From Xanthobacteraceae bacterium (GTDB lineage Bacteria; Pseudomonadota; Alphaproteobacteria; Rhizobiales; Xanthobacteraceae): 64,000 nucleotides of DNA. Under the pieces are notes generated by a model that worked only from the letters and a program-made list of their open reading frames with translations, ran no database searches and was not told the DNA's origin. The stretch spans positions 87,136 through 151,135 of the forward strand of contig JANINJ010000078.1 of the NCBI GenBank assembly GCA_024508855.1, in the 5' to 3' direction. This document shows positions 10,196-17,547 of the stretch, one piece after another. The number at the start of each line of letters is the position of its first letter. The first letter of the stretch is position 1. The translations under genes were made by a program, and so were the position numbers.

Positions 10196-10495
10196 TCAAT
10201 CGCAAACGCGAATGCGGCGGAAGCGCCAGCCGTAGCCGTCCCAGAAACGCTCGCGCTCGACGTGGCACGGCGGTCCTTCGACATAGGCCGGGGCAGGAGC
10301 GTAGTAGGCCGGGGGAGGAGCGGCATAGGCCGGCGGCGAATTGGCGATTGCGGCGCCAACCAGCGCGCCGCCGAGCAGGCCACCGGCAATGCCGGCTGCA
10401 ACACCGCCACCGCCTGCATGCGCCGCAGGAGTCGCTGCCGCCAGCGCACCGGCGACGGTCGCTGCCGCAAGCAAAGCCGAGAAGGTCTTCTTCAT
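10196..10495 (-). CDS. Small secreted glycine-zipper-like protein with C-terminal FWDGYGWR motif (paralogue A)
   Basis: 99 residues. A signal peptide (MKKTFSALLAAATVAGALAAATPAAHA) is followed by a Gly-rich helix with GxxxG spacing (GGGGVAAGIAGGLLGGALVGAA), a Pro/Tyr/Ala linker and a compact C-terminus GPPCHVERERFWDGYGWRF ending RVCD. Two Cys bracket the terminal motif and could form a disulfide in the periplasm. AGGAG precedes the ATG. It is a tandem paralogue of 10706-11017. Glycine-zipper segments insert in membranes in other families; no function is known here. Confidence 0.75.
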   Translation of the reverse strand: MKKTFSALLAAATVAGALAAATPAAHAGGGGVAAGIAGGLLGGALVGAAIANSPPAYAAPPPAYYAPAPAYVEGPPCHVERERFWDGYGWRFRRIRVCD

Positions 10496-10635
10496 TTTGA
10501 TATCACTCCTGAAGGTGCGCCACCTGGCGCCGGATTGTCGAACCTGCGGCGTTTCGCGCGCGAAGCCGCTGATCTCAAGGCTAACGTTGGTGAATCAATT
10601 GCCCGGGAATAACGGCTTTTTCGGGCCTGGCCGTC

Positions 10636-10678
10636 GAATGCTCCGGACCATCGTCACGAACTTTGGCCCGGAGCATTC
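10636..10678. repeat. Inverted repeat between the two paralogues
   Basis: gaatgctccgg (10636-10646) and ccggagcattc (10668-10678), 11-bp perfect arms with a 21-nt loop. It lies just downstream of the upstream paralogue (minus strand), so it may end or stabilise that transcript, though no T-run follows. Confidence 0.6.
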
Positions 10679-10705
10679 CACTATCTCGTTAAAAGACCGT
10701 GCAGC

Positions 10706-11017
10706 TTAGCCGCACACTCTGACGCGGCGGATTCGCCAGCCGTAGCCGTCCCAGAACCGCTGGCGCTGCCAGTAGCAGGGAGGGCCGGCGACGTAGGCCG
10801 GTCCACCGTAGTAGCCATAGCCGGGTCCGTAATAGCCCGGCCCGTATCCATAATAGCCTGGCCCAGCGAGCGCACCGCCGAGCAGTGCACCACCGATCAC
10901 ACCGGCAGCGACGCCTGCTGCGATCCGGCCGCCGCGCGCTTCGGCAGCTTGAGGCGCTGCCAGTACCGTCACCGCCAACGTGGCGGCGGTCGCAACCGCC
11001 ATCAATGTCTTCTTCAT
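10706..11017 (-). CDS. Small secreted glycine-zipper-like protein with C-terminal FWDGYGWR motif (paralogue B)
   Basis: 103 residues from the ATG at 11017 (MKKTLMAV), preceded by GAAAGGTGAAAG; the open frame reaches 11152 but the added residues would spoil the signal peptide. The architecture is as in paralogue A: signal peptide ending AAEARG, a glycine-zipper helix (GVAAGVIGGALLGGALAG), a Tyr/Gly/Pro-rich spacer (repeats of GYYG/GPGY) and GPPCYWQRQRFWDGYGWRI ending RVCG. The C-terminus is far better conserved between the two than the spacer, so it is likely the functional part. Confidence 0.75.
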   Translation of the reverse strand: MKKTLMAVATAATLAVTVLAAPQAAEARGGRIAAGVAAGVIGGALLGGALAGPGYYGYGPGYYGPGYGYYGGPAYVAGPPCYWQRQRFWDGYGWRIRRVRVCG

Positions 11018-11350
11018 GGCTTTCACCTTTCTCTCGAAACCCACGACAGTAAAAGAGCGATCTGTCGGGCGAAAAGTTTCATATTTCATTTGAACGATCA
11101 ATGAACGTCGGCCGCCGAATCTTGCCACGATCGGGAACGCCGGCTGCCGCATTGCAGCAGTGGCAAATGCTCCGGTTCACTGCGCCCATATTGCTGGGTC
11201 GTTCCGGCCGGAATTCAGGTTCAAGCCGTTACGACAGCTTTGCTGCCAGTTTGGAATAGCTTGAAAGTGGGGTTTTTCCTTTTGCATCGGCGGCGGCCGT
11301 TAAATACTTAAGAAGCCATCAGACGTTCATCCAAGAGTTGTTTTTCCCTC
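11018..11350. other. Intergenic region with divergent promoters
   Basis: 333 bp between paralogue B (minus) and bfd (plus). It contains a 12-bp palindrome ttccggccggaa (11202-11213) and an AT-rich run near 11300. A loose relative of the Irr-box at about 11252-11268 has too many mismatches to call. No coding sequence is supported. Confidence 0.5.
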
Positions 11351-11641
11351 ATGATCATCTGTTCCTGTAACGTCCTGAGCGACCATGACGTCCGCAACGC
11401 CGTGACCGCCGGAACCGCCGTTCCGCGCACGGCAGGGCAGGTTTACGGCTGTCTGGGATGCAGCGCCCAATGTGGCCGGTGCGCCCGGACCATCAAGCAG
11501 ATCATGACGGAAGCCCTGGGCCCATGCGCCAAGGCCTGCTGCGACGGATGTCCCCACAGTCACCATCAGGAAGCTGCGCAGCATCGGCATGGGCACCACC
11601 ACGAGGCGCCGGCCCTCGATCTGCAGATCGCTGCAGCCTGA
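11351..11641 (+). CDS. bfd: Bacterioferritin-associated ferredoxin with His/Cys-rich tail
   Basis: [2Fe-2S] protein of the Bfd type, which binds bacterioferritin and passes electrons to release stored iron. The BFD domain is residues 1-52: IICSCN with the first two ligands Cys4 and Cys6, then GCLGCSAQCGRCART, which holds the Cys-x2-Cys pair (Cys34 and Cys37 by position). Standard Bfd proteins have about 64 residues; this one has 96 because of an extension with four more Cys (GPCAKACCDGC) and a His-rich run (HSHHQEAAQHRHGHHHEA). The tail may bind metal, which is inference. It precedes bfr on the same strand. No strong ribosome binding site is seen. Confidence 0.88.
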   Translation: MIICSCNVLSDHDVRNAVTAGTAVPRTAGQVYGCLGCSAQCGRCARTIKQIMTEALGPCAKACCDGCPHSHHQEAAQHRHGHHHEAPALDLQIAAA

Positions 11642-11743
11642 TCGCGTCCTTTTCCTAAATTTTGAGCCGTTTTAGGCTCGCTGATGCGCTCCACAGCCGC
11701 AGCTCGAATTTCTGCGCGAGGGGTTGTCCCGACCTGAATTCTG

Positions 11744-11762
11744 ATTTAGAAGCATTCTAAAT
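11744..11762 (+). promoter_or_regulatory. ICE/Irr-box palindrome upstream of bfr
   Basis: Perfect palindrome attTAGAA-GCA-TTCTAaat (8-bp arms, 3-nt centre), 46 bp before the bfr start. It fits the iron control element bound by Irr in Bradyrhizobium and relatives (TTTAGAAnnnTTCTAAA). In this lineage Irr accumulates under low iron and represses iron-storage genes; repression of bfr here is inferred from position. Confidence 0.8.
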
Positions 11763-11808
11763 TGAAATTCAGGCCACCGAGCGGGCCTGCGATCAAAGGA
11801 GTTCGGCC

Positions 11809-12291
11809 ATGAAGGGCGACGCGAAGGTCATCGAGTATCTCAACAAGGGGTTGCGCAGCGAGCTGACTGCAATCAACCAGTATTGGCTGCATTATCGCCT
11901 GCTCGACAACTGGGGCCTCAAGGAGATGGCCAAGCAGTGGCGCAAGGAATCCATCGAGGAGATGAACCACGCCGACCGCTTCACGGACCGGATTCTGTTC
12001 CTCGACGGTTTCCCGAACATGCAGGTGCTGGACCCGCTCCGGATCGGCCAGAACGTCAAGGAAATCCTCGAATGCGATCTCGCCGCCGAAATCGGCGCGC
12101 GTGCCCTCTACGAGGAAGCGGCGACCTACTGCCATAGCGTCAAGGACTACGTTTCCCGCGACCTGTTCGAGAGCCTGATGAAGGACGAGGAGCATCACAT
12201 CGATTTCCTCGAAACCCAGCTCGATCTGGTCGGCCGCATCGGCCTCGATCTCTACACGCAGAAGCATGTCGGCGAGATGGGCGAGGACTGA
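11809..12291 (+). CDS. bfr: Bacterioferritin
   Basis: 160-residue, 24-mer-forming heme ferritin that oxidises and stores iron in the cytoplasm. All ferroxidase ligands are in their canonical positions: Glu18, Glu51, His54, Glu94, Glu127 and His130. The heme-binding Met52 is also present, so this is a catalytically complete, heme-ligating Bfr. AAAGGAG precedes the ATG. The partner bfd lies 167 bp upstream, and an Irr-box-like palindrome lies between them, which suggests bfr has its own iron-regulated promoter. Confidence 0.96.
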   Translation: MKGDAKVIEYLNKGLRSELTAINQYWLHYRLLDNWGLKEMAKQWRKESIEEMNHADRFTDRILFLDGFPNMQVLDPLRIGQNVKEILECDLAAEIGARALYEEAATYCHSVKDYVSRDLFESLMKDEEHHIDFLETQLDLVGRIGLDLYTQKHVGEMGED

Positions 12292-12309
12292 CTCGCTTAC
12301 GATGTTCTT

Positions 12310-12873
12310 CTACGACGTTCGTCGTTTCGCCGGCTCGCCCGACAACGGGCAGTCGGCGAATGCAGCTTTGACTGCGGCGTCCGATCCATCGAGCTTGAAT
12401 TCAGCCGTGCTGCGCCCGGCGTTGAGCGAACGGATGCGGACATAGAGCGTGTGCGATCCGCCCATGTCGCGAATGAAATCGGCGACGCTCGCTCTGTCTT
12501 CAATAACGATCACCTGGTGGCCGCCGAGAACGCGGGAGGCGACATTGTCGTGTCCCGGCTTGTCGTCGAAGCGATAGCCCAGGATCGTGTTGTTGTCGGT
12601 GCCGATCTTGAATTCGAACGAGATCCGCACCAGCGGCTTCTGCTCGAAGCAGGTGAGTTGCAGACCGGCCGGGCGCGCATTCGTTACCGCTGAGTTCGAA
12701 CTGTTTGCCGTCATCAACTGGGCGCTCGGCAACGGTGTGCCGGTGATGCGATCGATCTGGCGTTCGATTTTCCAGTTGCCCGACGTCGTCGCGTTCGAAA
12801 CGGACACCGCCGGATCGCGCGTCACGCACGCCCCCAGCAACAGCACCGGCATCAAGCCCCACAGTGCACGCAT
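12310..12873 (-). CDS. Hypothetical lipoprotein
   Basis: 187 residues from the ATG at 12873, which follows GGAAGGCGG; the open frame extends to 12963 but only this start gives a lipoprotein signal (MRALWGLMPVLLLGAC, lipidated Cys16). The mature domain is a mixed alpha/beta sequence (NWKIERQIDRITGTPL, then LQLTCFEQKPLVRISFEFKIG, SHTLYVRIRSL and TAEFKLDGSDAAVKAAFADC) with two further Cys that may pair. The LTC...C spacing loosely resembles small proteins annotated as type VI-associated VasI, but there are no secretion genes nearby and I do not assign it. Confidence 0.65.
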   Translation of the reverse strand: MRALWGLMPVLLLGACVTRDPAVSVSNATTSGNWKIERQIDRITGTPLPSAQLMTANSSNSAVTNARPAGLQLTCFEQKPLVRISFEFKIGTDNNTILGYRFDDKPGHDNVASRVLGGHQVIVIEDRASVADFIRDMGGSHTLYVRIRSLNAGRSTAEFKLDGSDAAVKAAFADCPLSGEPAKRRTS

Positions 12874-12999
12874 TCCGCCTTCCCCCAAGAGGGAGTGTGC
12901 AACCGGAGCGGGAACAATGCAAGCGATGGCGTAGCCTCGACCGGCACGCCACGGCCAAGTCATCCAGTACTGCAGCGACCAGATGGGGAGCGGAAGCGA

Positions 13000-13224
13000 C
13001 TATTTGAATTGCGCGCGGCAGGCCGGAGAAAGCCTGCGGATATTGTGTTCCATGCAGGTGGTGATGCGCCGGACGTTCGGGATTGCCTCGCGGCAGAGCC
13101 GGAATGCGTCTTGGCGGCAAGCGCGGCGCTGCTCCGGCGTGCCGGCGGCAAAGGCGTTGGAGGCCAACAGCAGTGCGGCCAAGCCGACAGAGGGAGCTAC
13201 CAGTCGTTTCGCAAGACTCATCAT
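13000..13224 (-). CDS. Small secreted Cys-rich protein
   Basis: 74 residues (or 73 from the second of two adjacent ATGs at 13221, which is better spaced from GGAGG). A signal peptide ends at NAFA. The mature part reads ACRQDAFRLCREAIPN, then RITTCMEHNIRRLSPACRAQF: four Cys in a pattern like the eukaryotic/bacterial Cys-rich (GLG1-type) repeat, where Cys pairs join two short helices. Predicted periplasmic with two disulfides. Function unknown. It lies 31 bp downstream of the collagen-like gene on the same strand. Confidence 0.7.
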   Translation of the reverse strand: MMSLAKRLVAPSVGLAALLLASNAFAAGTPEQRRACRQDAFRLCREAIPNVRRITTCMEHNIRRLSPACRAQFK

Positions 13225-13255
13225 CGCCTCCGCTATGTATTATCCGTTAGTAGCG

Positions 13256-13852
13256 CTACTTCCTGTGCTTGCGGCGCTTCTTCTTTTTATCGCCGTCTTC
13301 GTCGTCCGCGTCGAGGTCATGGAGTTCTGCCTCGCGCTCGGCAGCGGCCGCTTCGCGCAGTGCAAGTTCATGAGCGGCACGCTCCAGAGCCTCATGCTCC
13401 TCGCGCTCCCTGGCTTCGCGTTCGCGGGTTTTCCTGTGATCTTCCCACGCATCGAAGATCAAGTGTAGCCACGGCATGATCTGGTCGATCGACGGCAGTT
13501 GGCCCGGCGGTCCCGCTTCTCCGCGCGGTCCTGCAGGTCCTTGCGGTCCGGGCGTGCCTTGTGGACCGGGAGCACCCTGAATGCCGGGCTTGCCTTGCAG
13601 GCCCTGCTCGCCGCGAGGGCCCTGCGGTCCGGCCTTGCCCGGTGCACCGGCTTCGCCGCGCTTGCCTTGCGGACCGGGCTTGCCGAGCGGGCCGGGCTTT
13701 CCCCGCACGCCTTCTGGCCCAGGACGGCCTGGATGACCTTGCGGGCCGGGACGGCCGGGTTCGCCTGGACGTCCACGTGGGCCCTGTGGTCCCGGTTGCC
13801 CTCGTCGTCCAGCTGCGTCATCCGCCACGTCGATACTCCACGATGATTCCAC
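13256..13852 (-). CDS. Collagen-like protein with 35 uninterrupted Gly-X-Y triplets
   Basis: 198 residues from a GTG at 13852; no ATG is available before the repeat. Residues 15-119 are 35 consecutive Gly-X-Y triplets ([12 protein letters not shown]...), with many Pro at X and charged residues at Y, the pattern of bacterial triple helices. Residues of about 122-198 form a charged segment ([19 protein letters not shown], then Glu/Ala-rich) that should be a coiled coil able to trimerise the collagen part, ending in an acidic patch and a Lys/Arg cluster. No signal peptide or anchor is visible, so location is open. It starts 33 nt after the P450 stop, so co-transcription is possible. A different N-terminus remains possible. 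Confidence 0.75.
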   Translation of the reverse strand: MESSWSIDVADDAAGRRGQPGPQGPRGRPGEPGRPGPQGHPGRPGPEGVRGKPGPLGKPGPQGKRGEAGAPGKAGPQGPRGEQGLQGKPGIQGAPGPQGTPGPQGPAGPRGEAGPPGQLPSIDQIMPWLHLIFDAWEDHRKTREREAREREEHEALERAAHELALREAAAAEREAELHDLDADDEDGDKKKKRRKHRK

Positions 13853-13885
13853 CGATTTTCTTGTACCAGACGTTTTGTGACAGGT

Positions 13886-15106
13886 TCAATTCGGCGCGGC
13901 CGCGATCGCGGACGAGAACTCGGCATCAGACGAGGTGGCGCTGTCCCACGTCACCGGCAGATTGAGCAATCCGCGGAATGCCCAGCCGCCGATGCGCACA
14001 GGCTGCGTGGCGTCGAGCCCCAAGCCCTTCAGCCTGGCAAAGATACTCGGCAGCGCGACCTCGGCGACCATCGCACGTGACGCCCAGGCGCCGGCGCAAT
14101 AATGCGGGCCTGCGCCGAAAGCGATACTCTTTGCCGTGTCGCGCGTAATGTCGAAGATCTCCGGATCGCTGAAGCAGGACTCGTCGCGGTTGGCCGAACC
14201 GAACATGAAAAACACGCGATCCTCGGGCTCAAAATCGACGCCGCCATAATTCCACGGTTTTGCGACGCGGCGCGGCGACATGCCGATCGGGGCGATCCAG
14301 CGCGCATATTCCTCGAACACGTCGATCCATTTCGCGTTGCCGGACTGCACCAGCGCCAGCTGCTCGGGATGCGTCAGCAGCGCCCAGATCGTTCCGGAGA
14401 TCGCGTCGCGCGGTTCGTTCTGGCCGCCGGAGATCGCGAGCTTGATGTTGGCGCGCACGCTTTCCATCGGCATGTTCGCAGCAAGCAATACGCTCAGGAT
14501 GCTCTGGTTCGGATGCTTGGTCACCACGGGGATCATGTCGTCGATCGCGGCGTCGATGCCCGCGGTGGCCGTGTTGCAGCGCGCCGCAACCTCCTTGTTG
14601 CCGGTGTAGTTGGCGATGCCGTCGATCATCGCCTGCGACCATGCGTCCATGTCCTGATAGCGCATGTTGGTGAGGCCGGTGATGTGCTTGAGGCATTCCG
14701 CCGACAGTGGCAGCGCGAATGCCTTGCACAGATCGGCGTGGCCTTGCGGGGCAAGTTCATCGAGAATGCGATCGGCATGGGCCTGAAACTGTGCGCGCCA
14801 GATGTCACGGACCGTTCGCGGCGAGACCGAAGGAAACATCGCGGCGCGTTCCGACATGTGAGCGTCGCCGTCCTTGCGCATCATGTTGTGACCCATCAGC
14901 GTGTTCATCAGGCCGGCCGGCTGATGCGAGGAGAACACGTCGATGCGCTTCTCCATGCTGAAGATATCGTCGCGCCGGGTGAAGATGGTCGAGCCGAGTT
15001 GCGGCACGAACGCAATTGGTGCCTCGGCGCGCATCTGCTTCAGGGCAGGGTAGGGATCATTCCAGAACGCGGTGACGTCGATGTCGAAATGCGGAGCGTT
15101 GGACAT
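13886..15106 (-). CDS. Cytochrome P450
   Basis: 406-residue soluble bacterial P450, a heme monooxygenase that needs a ferredoxin and a reductase, neither of which lies nearby. The heme loop is FGAGPHYCAG with the thiolate Cys337; the K-helix ExxR is Glu266-Arg269 (EYAR). The I-helix reads AISGGQNEPRDAISG (about 224-238), so the usual acid-Thr pair (AGxxT) for oxygen activation is replaced by Asn-Glu-Pro. Substrate unknown. It lies 71 bp downstream of an SDR gene on the same strand, suggesting a short oxidative operon. Start ATG with GGAAGC upstream. Confidence 0.93.
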   Translation of the reverse strand: MSNAPHFDIDVTAFWNDPYPALKQMRAEAPIAFVPQLGSTIFTRRDDIFSMEKRIDVFSSHQPAGLMNTLMGHNMMRKDGDAHMSERAAMFPSVSPRTVRDIWRAQFQAHADRILDELAPQGHADLCKAFALPLSAECLKHITGLTNMRYQDMDAWSQAMIDGIANYTGNKEVAARCNTATAGIDAAIDDMIPVVTKHPNQSILSVLLAANMPMESVRANIKLAISGGQNEPRDAISGTIWALLTHPEQLALVQSGNAKWIDVFEEYARWIAPIGMSPRRVAKPWNYGGVDFEPEDRVFFMFGSANRDESCFSDPEIFDITRDTAKSIAFGAGPHYCAGAWASRAMVAEVALPSIFARLKGLGLDATQPVRIGGWAFRGLLNLPVTWDSATSSDAEFSSAIAAAPN

Positions 15107-15177
15107 GCGGGCTTCCGATGAGAGCTGCGCGAAAATAGCCGACGGCGGCGCGTTCGGATAGCCGTTGCGGGCGCGCT

Positions 15178-15945
15178 TTAGATCGCCCGATAGCCGCCAT
15201 CCGCCATCACGATCGATCCGGTGACATAGCTGGACAGATCGGACGCAAGGAAGATCGCCGGTCCGACCATATCTTCCGCGGTGCCGGGGCGGCCGAGCGG
15301 GGTGTGATCCATGAAGGCTTTCACCAGCTCCGGATTGGTGGCACGGGCATTGGCATTCAGCGGCGTGGCGATGAAGCCGGGGCCGATCGCGTTGACGCGA
15401 ACGCCTTCTTTGCCGAGTTCGGCCGCGAGTGCGCGGGTGAAACCGAGCACGCCGTGCTTCGACGCGGTATAGGCCGGCGAACTCGGCGTGCGCACATGCA
15501 CGAAGGACTGTATCGATCCGATATTGACGATGCGTCCCTTGCTGGCGCGCAGCGGTTCGAGAAACGCGTGCGTGACGTTGAACACGCCGTTGAGATTGAC
15601 GTTGATGACGTCCTGCCAGTCCTTGATCACATCGGCCGTCGCACCGAGCATGCCGTTGCGGCGTACGATGCCGGCGTTGTTGACCAGGATCGAGACCTTG
15701 CCGATTTTGTCGGCGATCTGTTTGGCGATGGCGATGCAGGCCTCGCGGTCGGCCACGTCGAGCGAGAAGCCGTCAGCCTTGCCGCCGGCCGCGACGATCT
15801 CCTTCGCCGTTTCCGTCGCCGCCTCCGCATTGATATCAAGCGCAACCACCCGCGCGCCCTCCCGTGCATAGCCGTGCGCGATCGCACGGCCAATGCCGGA
15901 GCCTGCGCCGGTGACGACAGCGATATGGTTCTGCAAAAGAGGCAT
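15178..15945 (-). CDS. Short-chain dehydrogenase/reductase (SDR)
   Basis: 255 residues from the ATG at 15945 (MPLLQNHIAVVTGAGSGIG), which follows AAGGGA; the frame is open to 16023 without support. The classical SDR pattern is complete: TGAGSGIG cofactor loop, NNAG, catalytic Ser in the region IGSIQSF, YTASK (Tyr and Lys) and the C-terminal YVTGSIVMADGGY. VVALDIN after beta-2 places an Asp there, which favours NAD over NADP. The closest general type is 3-oxoacyl-ACP reductase/glucose dehydrogenase-like, but the substrate is not readable. Probably co-transcribed with the P450. Confidence 0.9.
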   Translation of the reverse strand: MPLLQNHIAVVTGAGSGIGRAIAHGYAREGARVVALDINAEAATETAKEIVAAGGKADGFSLDVADREACIAIAKQIADKIGKVSILVNNAGIVRRNGMLGATADVIKDWQDVINVNLNGVFNVTHAFLEPLRASKGRIVNIGSIQSFVHVRTPSSPAYTASKHGVLGFTRALAAELGKEGVRVNAIGPGFIATPLNANARATNPELVKAFMDHTPLGRPGTAEDMVGPAIFLASDLSSYVTGSIVMADGGYRAI

Positions 15946-16019
15946 AGCGTTTCCCTTGTCGTTTTTAGGTTGGATGCAAATGGCGCGGACGAATGTAACG
16001 TCAACGCGGCCAATCCCGG

Positions 16020-16487
16020 TCATCCGTCAACGCGGACCGGGGTTGCGTCATTCGCCGTTGCGTGGCCTGCATCGCGCTGCGCGCGCCACGCATCCTGTCC
16101 GATCATCCCCACGGCCATTGCCACGACGAACACGAGGATTGGCAAGCTGAAACTTGCGAGGTTGACGAGTGCGGGGCCGGGGCACAGGCCGACTAGTCCC
16201 CAGCCGAGACCGAACAGCGCGGCACCCGTGACAAGCGGTGCGTCGATGTCGCTCCGTGTCGGCCACTGCAGCTTTTCGGCGAGGACGGGTGCGCCGCGCT
16301 GCTTTGCCAGCGCGAAGCCGATGCTTGCCACCGTCACTGCGCCGGCCATGACGAAGGCAAGCGTCGCGTCCCATGCGCCGAAGATGTCGAGAAAGCCGAG
16401 CACCTTCTCGGGTTGTGTCATGCCGGAGATCAACAGGCCTGCGCCGAAGATCAGGCCGCAAACGAAACTCGCGATCAACTGGGGCAT
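16020..16487 (-). CDS. YeeE/YedE family membrane protein, second subunit (DUF6691-like)
   Basis: 155 residues with four to five membrane helices. It carries SGMTQPEKVLGFLD and GWGLVGLCPGPALVNLA, the two loops that mark the second half of split YeeE/YedE sulfur transporters; the Cys in GLCPGP is the conserved thiosulfate-handling Cys of the family. It starts 4 nt after the stop of its partner (16492-16914), so the two are translated from one mRNA and together match the length of a full YeeE. Role: inner-membrane uptake of thiosulfate or another sulfur species (family knowledge). Confidence 0.88.
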   Translation of the reverse strand: MPQLIASFVCGLIFGAGLLISGMTQPEKVLGFLDIFGAWDATLAFVMAGAVTVASIGFALAKQRGAPVLAEKLQWPTRSDIDAPLVTGAALFGLGWGLVGLCPGPALVNLASFSLPILVFVVAMAVGMIGQDAWRAQRDAGHATANDATPVRVDG

Positions 16488-16491
16488 GGCA

Positions 16492-16914
16492 TCAGCCTCC
16501 GACGCCGTGGCGCACGATCGCGACGGTGGCGATCGCCACCAGCATGAAAATCGCTGTCGCCACCATCGAGCGTGTCGAGAGCCGTGCGGTGCCGCAGACG
16601 CCGTGGCCCGAGGTGCAGCCGCTGCCCAGACGGCTGCCGAAGCCGACCAGGAGGCCGCCGATCGCGATCACCGTCAGGCTTGCGGGCAATGTCGGATGCG
16701 GGAGCGGCCTGCCGCCAAGCGTCGCGAGCAACGGCGCTGCAATCAGGCCGGCAACGAACGCCAGCCGCCAGCCGTGTCCCGGCGAGCGCGTCAGCAGCCC
16801 ACCGAAGATGCCGCTGATGCCGGCGATCCGGCCGGTGAGGATCATCAGCAGCGCAGTGGAGAGACCAATCAATGCGCCGCCAAGCAATCCGGAATAAGGG
16901 GTGAGGTTGTGCAT
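16492..16914 (-). CDS. YeeE/YedE family membrane protein, first subunit
   Basis: 140 residues, about four membrane helices. The motif GSRLGSGCTSGHGVCG is the hallmark loop of YeeE/YedE transporters, with two conserved Cys thought to hold the sulfur compound during passage. It forms a pair with the downstream subunit; such split pairs are widespread in Proteobacteria, often next to rhodanese, sulfur dioxygenase or ArsR-type regulators (BigR/SqrR). None of these is adjacent here; the window's sulfurtransferase is 16 kb away. Confidence 0.9.
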   Translation of the reverse strand: MHNLTPYSGLLGGALIGLSTALLMILTGRIAGISGIFGGLLTRSPGHGWRLAFVAGLIAAPLLATLGGRPLPHPTLPASLTVIAIGGLLVGFGSRLGSGCTSGHGVCGTARLSTRSMVATAIFMLVAIATVAIVRHGVGG

Positions 16915-16966
16915 CGGGGTCCTCGCATAGGCCGCTGTGCTGCAGGCCTATCCTACGAGCCGGAGA

Positions 16967-16990
16967 TTAAATAAGCAATTTCTAATATAA
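16967..16990 (-). promoter_or_regulatory. AT-rich candidate promoter/operator for the YeeE/YedE pair
   Basis: A sharply AT-rich 24-bp stretch (minus strand ttatattagaaattgcttat and four more bases) in otherwise GC-rich DNA, 53 bp before the first subunit's start. It has imperfect dyad symmetry. Sulfide-responsive BigR/SqrR repressors bind AT-rich dyads before such genes, but the match is only qualitative. Confidence 0.35.
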
Positions 16991-17061
16991 TGTGCCGCGT
17001 AACCGCGATCGACGATCCCCACTTCAAGAACCGTGCCGATGCAGGCAGAATATGTCCCGGA

Positions 17062-17547
17062 TTATTGCGGCGGCAGAATTGCCAGCGGCGCGCCTGGAAA
17101 CAGTGCATTGGCGCGCGCCAGTTCTTCGTGGTGGCGACGATGATGCCGCTGGCGCTTGGCGACGTAATAGTAGCCGCCGGCGTAATAACGCACGGCGCGA
17201 TTGGCGTCGCCGTGGGCAGCACGATAGGCGCCGGCCAGATAGCGCACGGCGTAGGTGAGGTTGGTTTCCGGATCCCGCAGGCCTTCGGCGGTGCCGGTAT
17301 AGCCGAGCCCGCGTGCAGTCGCGAGCTTGATCTGCATCAGGCCAATGGTGCCGCCGCGGCCGACGAGATGCGGCTGATAGCGACTCTCGCGTACAATCAC
17401 GCGATGGACCAATTCCGGGGGAATGCCGTTTGCCTGCGCATGATTTGCAACCATCGCCTCATACTGCGCACGCTGTGCCAGCGCAGCGTCGGCAAACGAG
17501 GTCATGGCCCCGATGGCAAGCAGAAGGTGCAGGCAGATTTTCTTCAT
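17062..17547 (-). CDS. Lytic transglycosylase, SLT domain
   Basis: 161-residue periplasmic enzyme with a signal peptide (MKKICLHLLLAIGAM...ALAQ). The SLT goose-lysozyme-like domain spans about residues 28-130: the catalytic Glu54 in VIVRESRYQPHLVG, then GGTIGLMQIKLATARGLGY, NLTYAVRYLAGAY and AVRYYAGGYY. The family motifs ES, GLMQI and AYNAG-like (here YYAGGY) are all visible. A short basic His/Arg tail (RQRHHRRHHEE) follows. Small SLT proteins of this size are common in rhizobia and often act at secretion machinery, but none is nearby. Confidence 0.9.
   Translation of the reverse strand: MKKICLHLLLAIGAMTSFADAALAQRAQYEAMVANHAQANGIPPELVHRVIVRESRYQPHLVGRGGTIGLMQIKLATARGLGYTGTAEGLRDPETNLTYAVRYLAGAYRAAHGDANRAVRYYAGGYYYVAKRQRHHRRHHEELARANALFPGAPLAILPPQ

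Noticed and set aside
8806..10470. 554-aa minus-strand open frame opposite the lytic transglycosylase
   Set aside because: The plus strand encodes a clear MltB-type enzyme; the minus frame has no recognisable motif.
11252..11268. Second Irr box upstream of bfd
   Set aside because: Only loosely like the consensus, with several mismatches in both arms.
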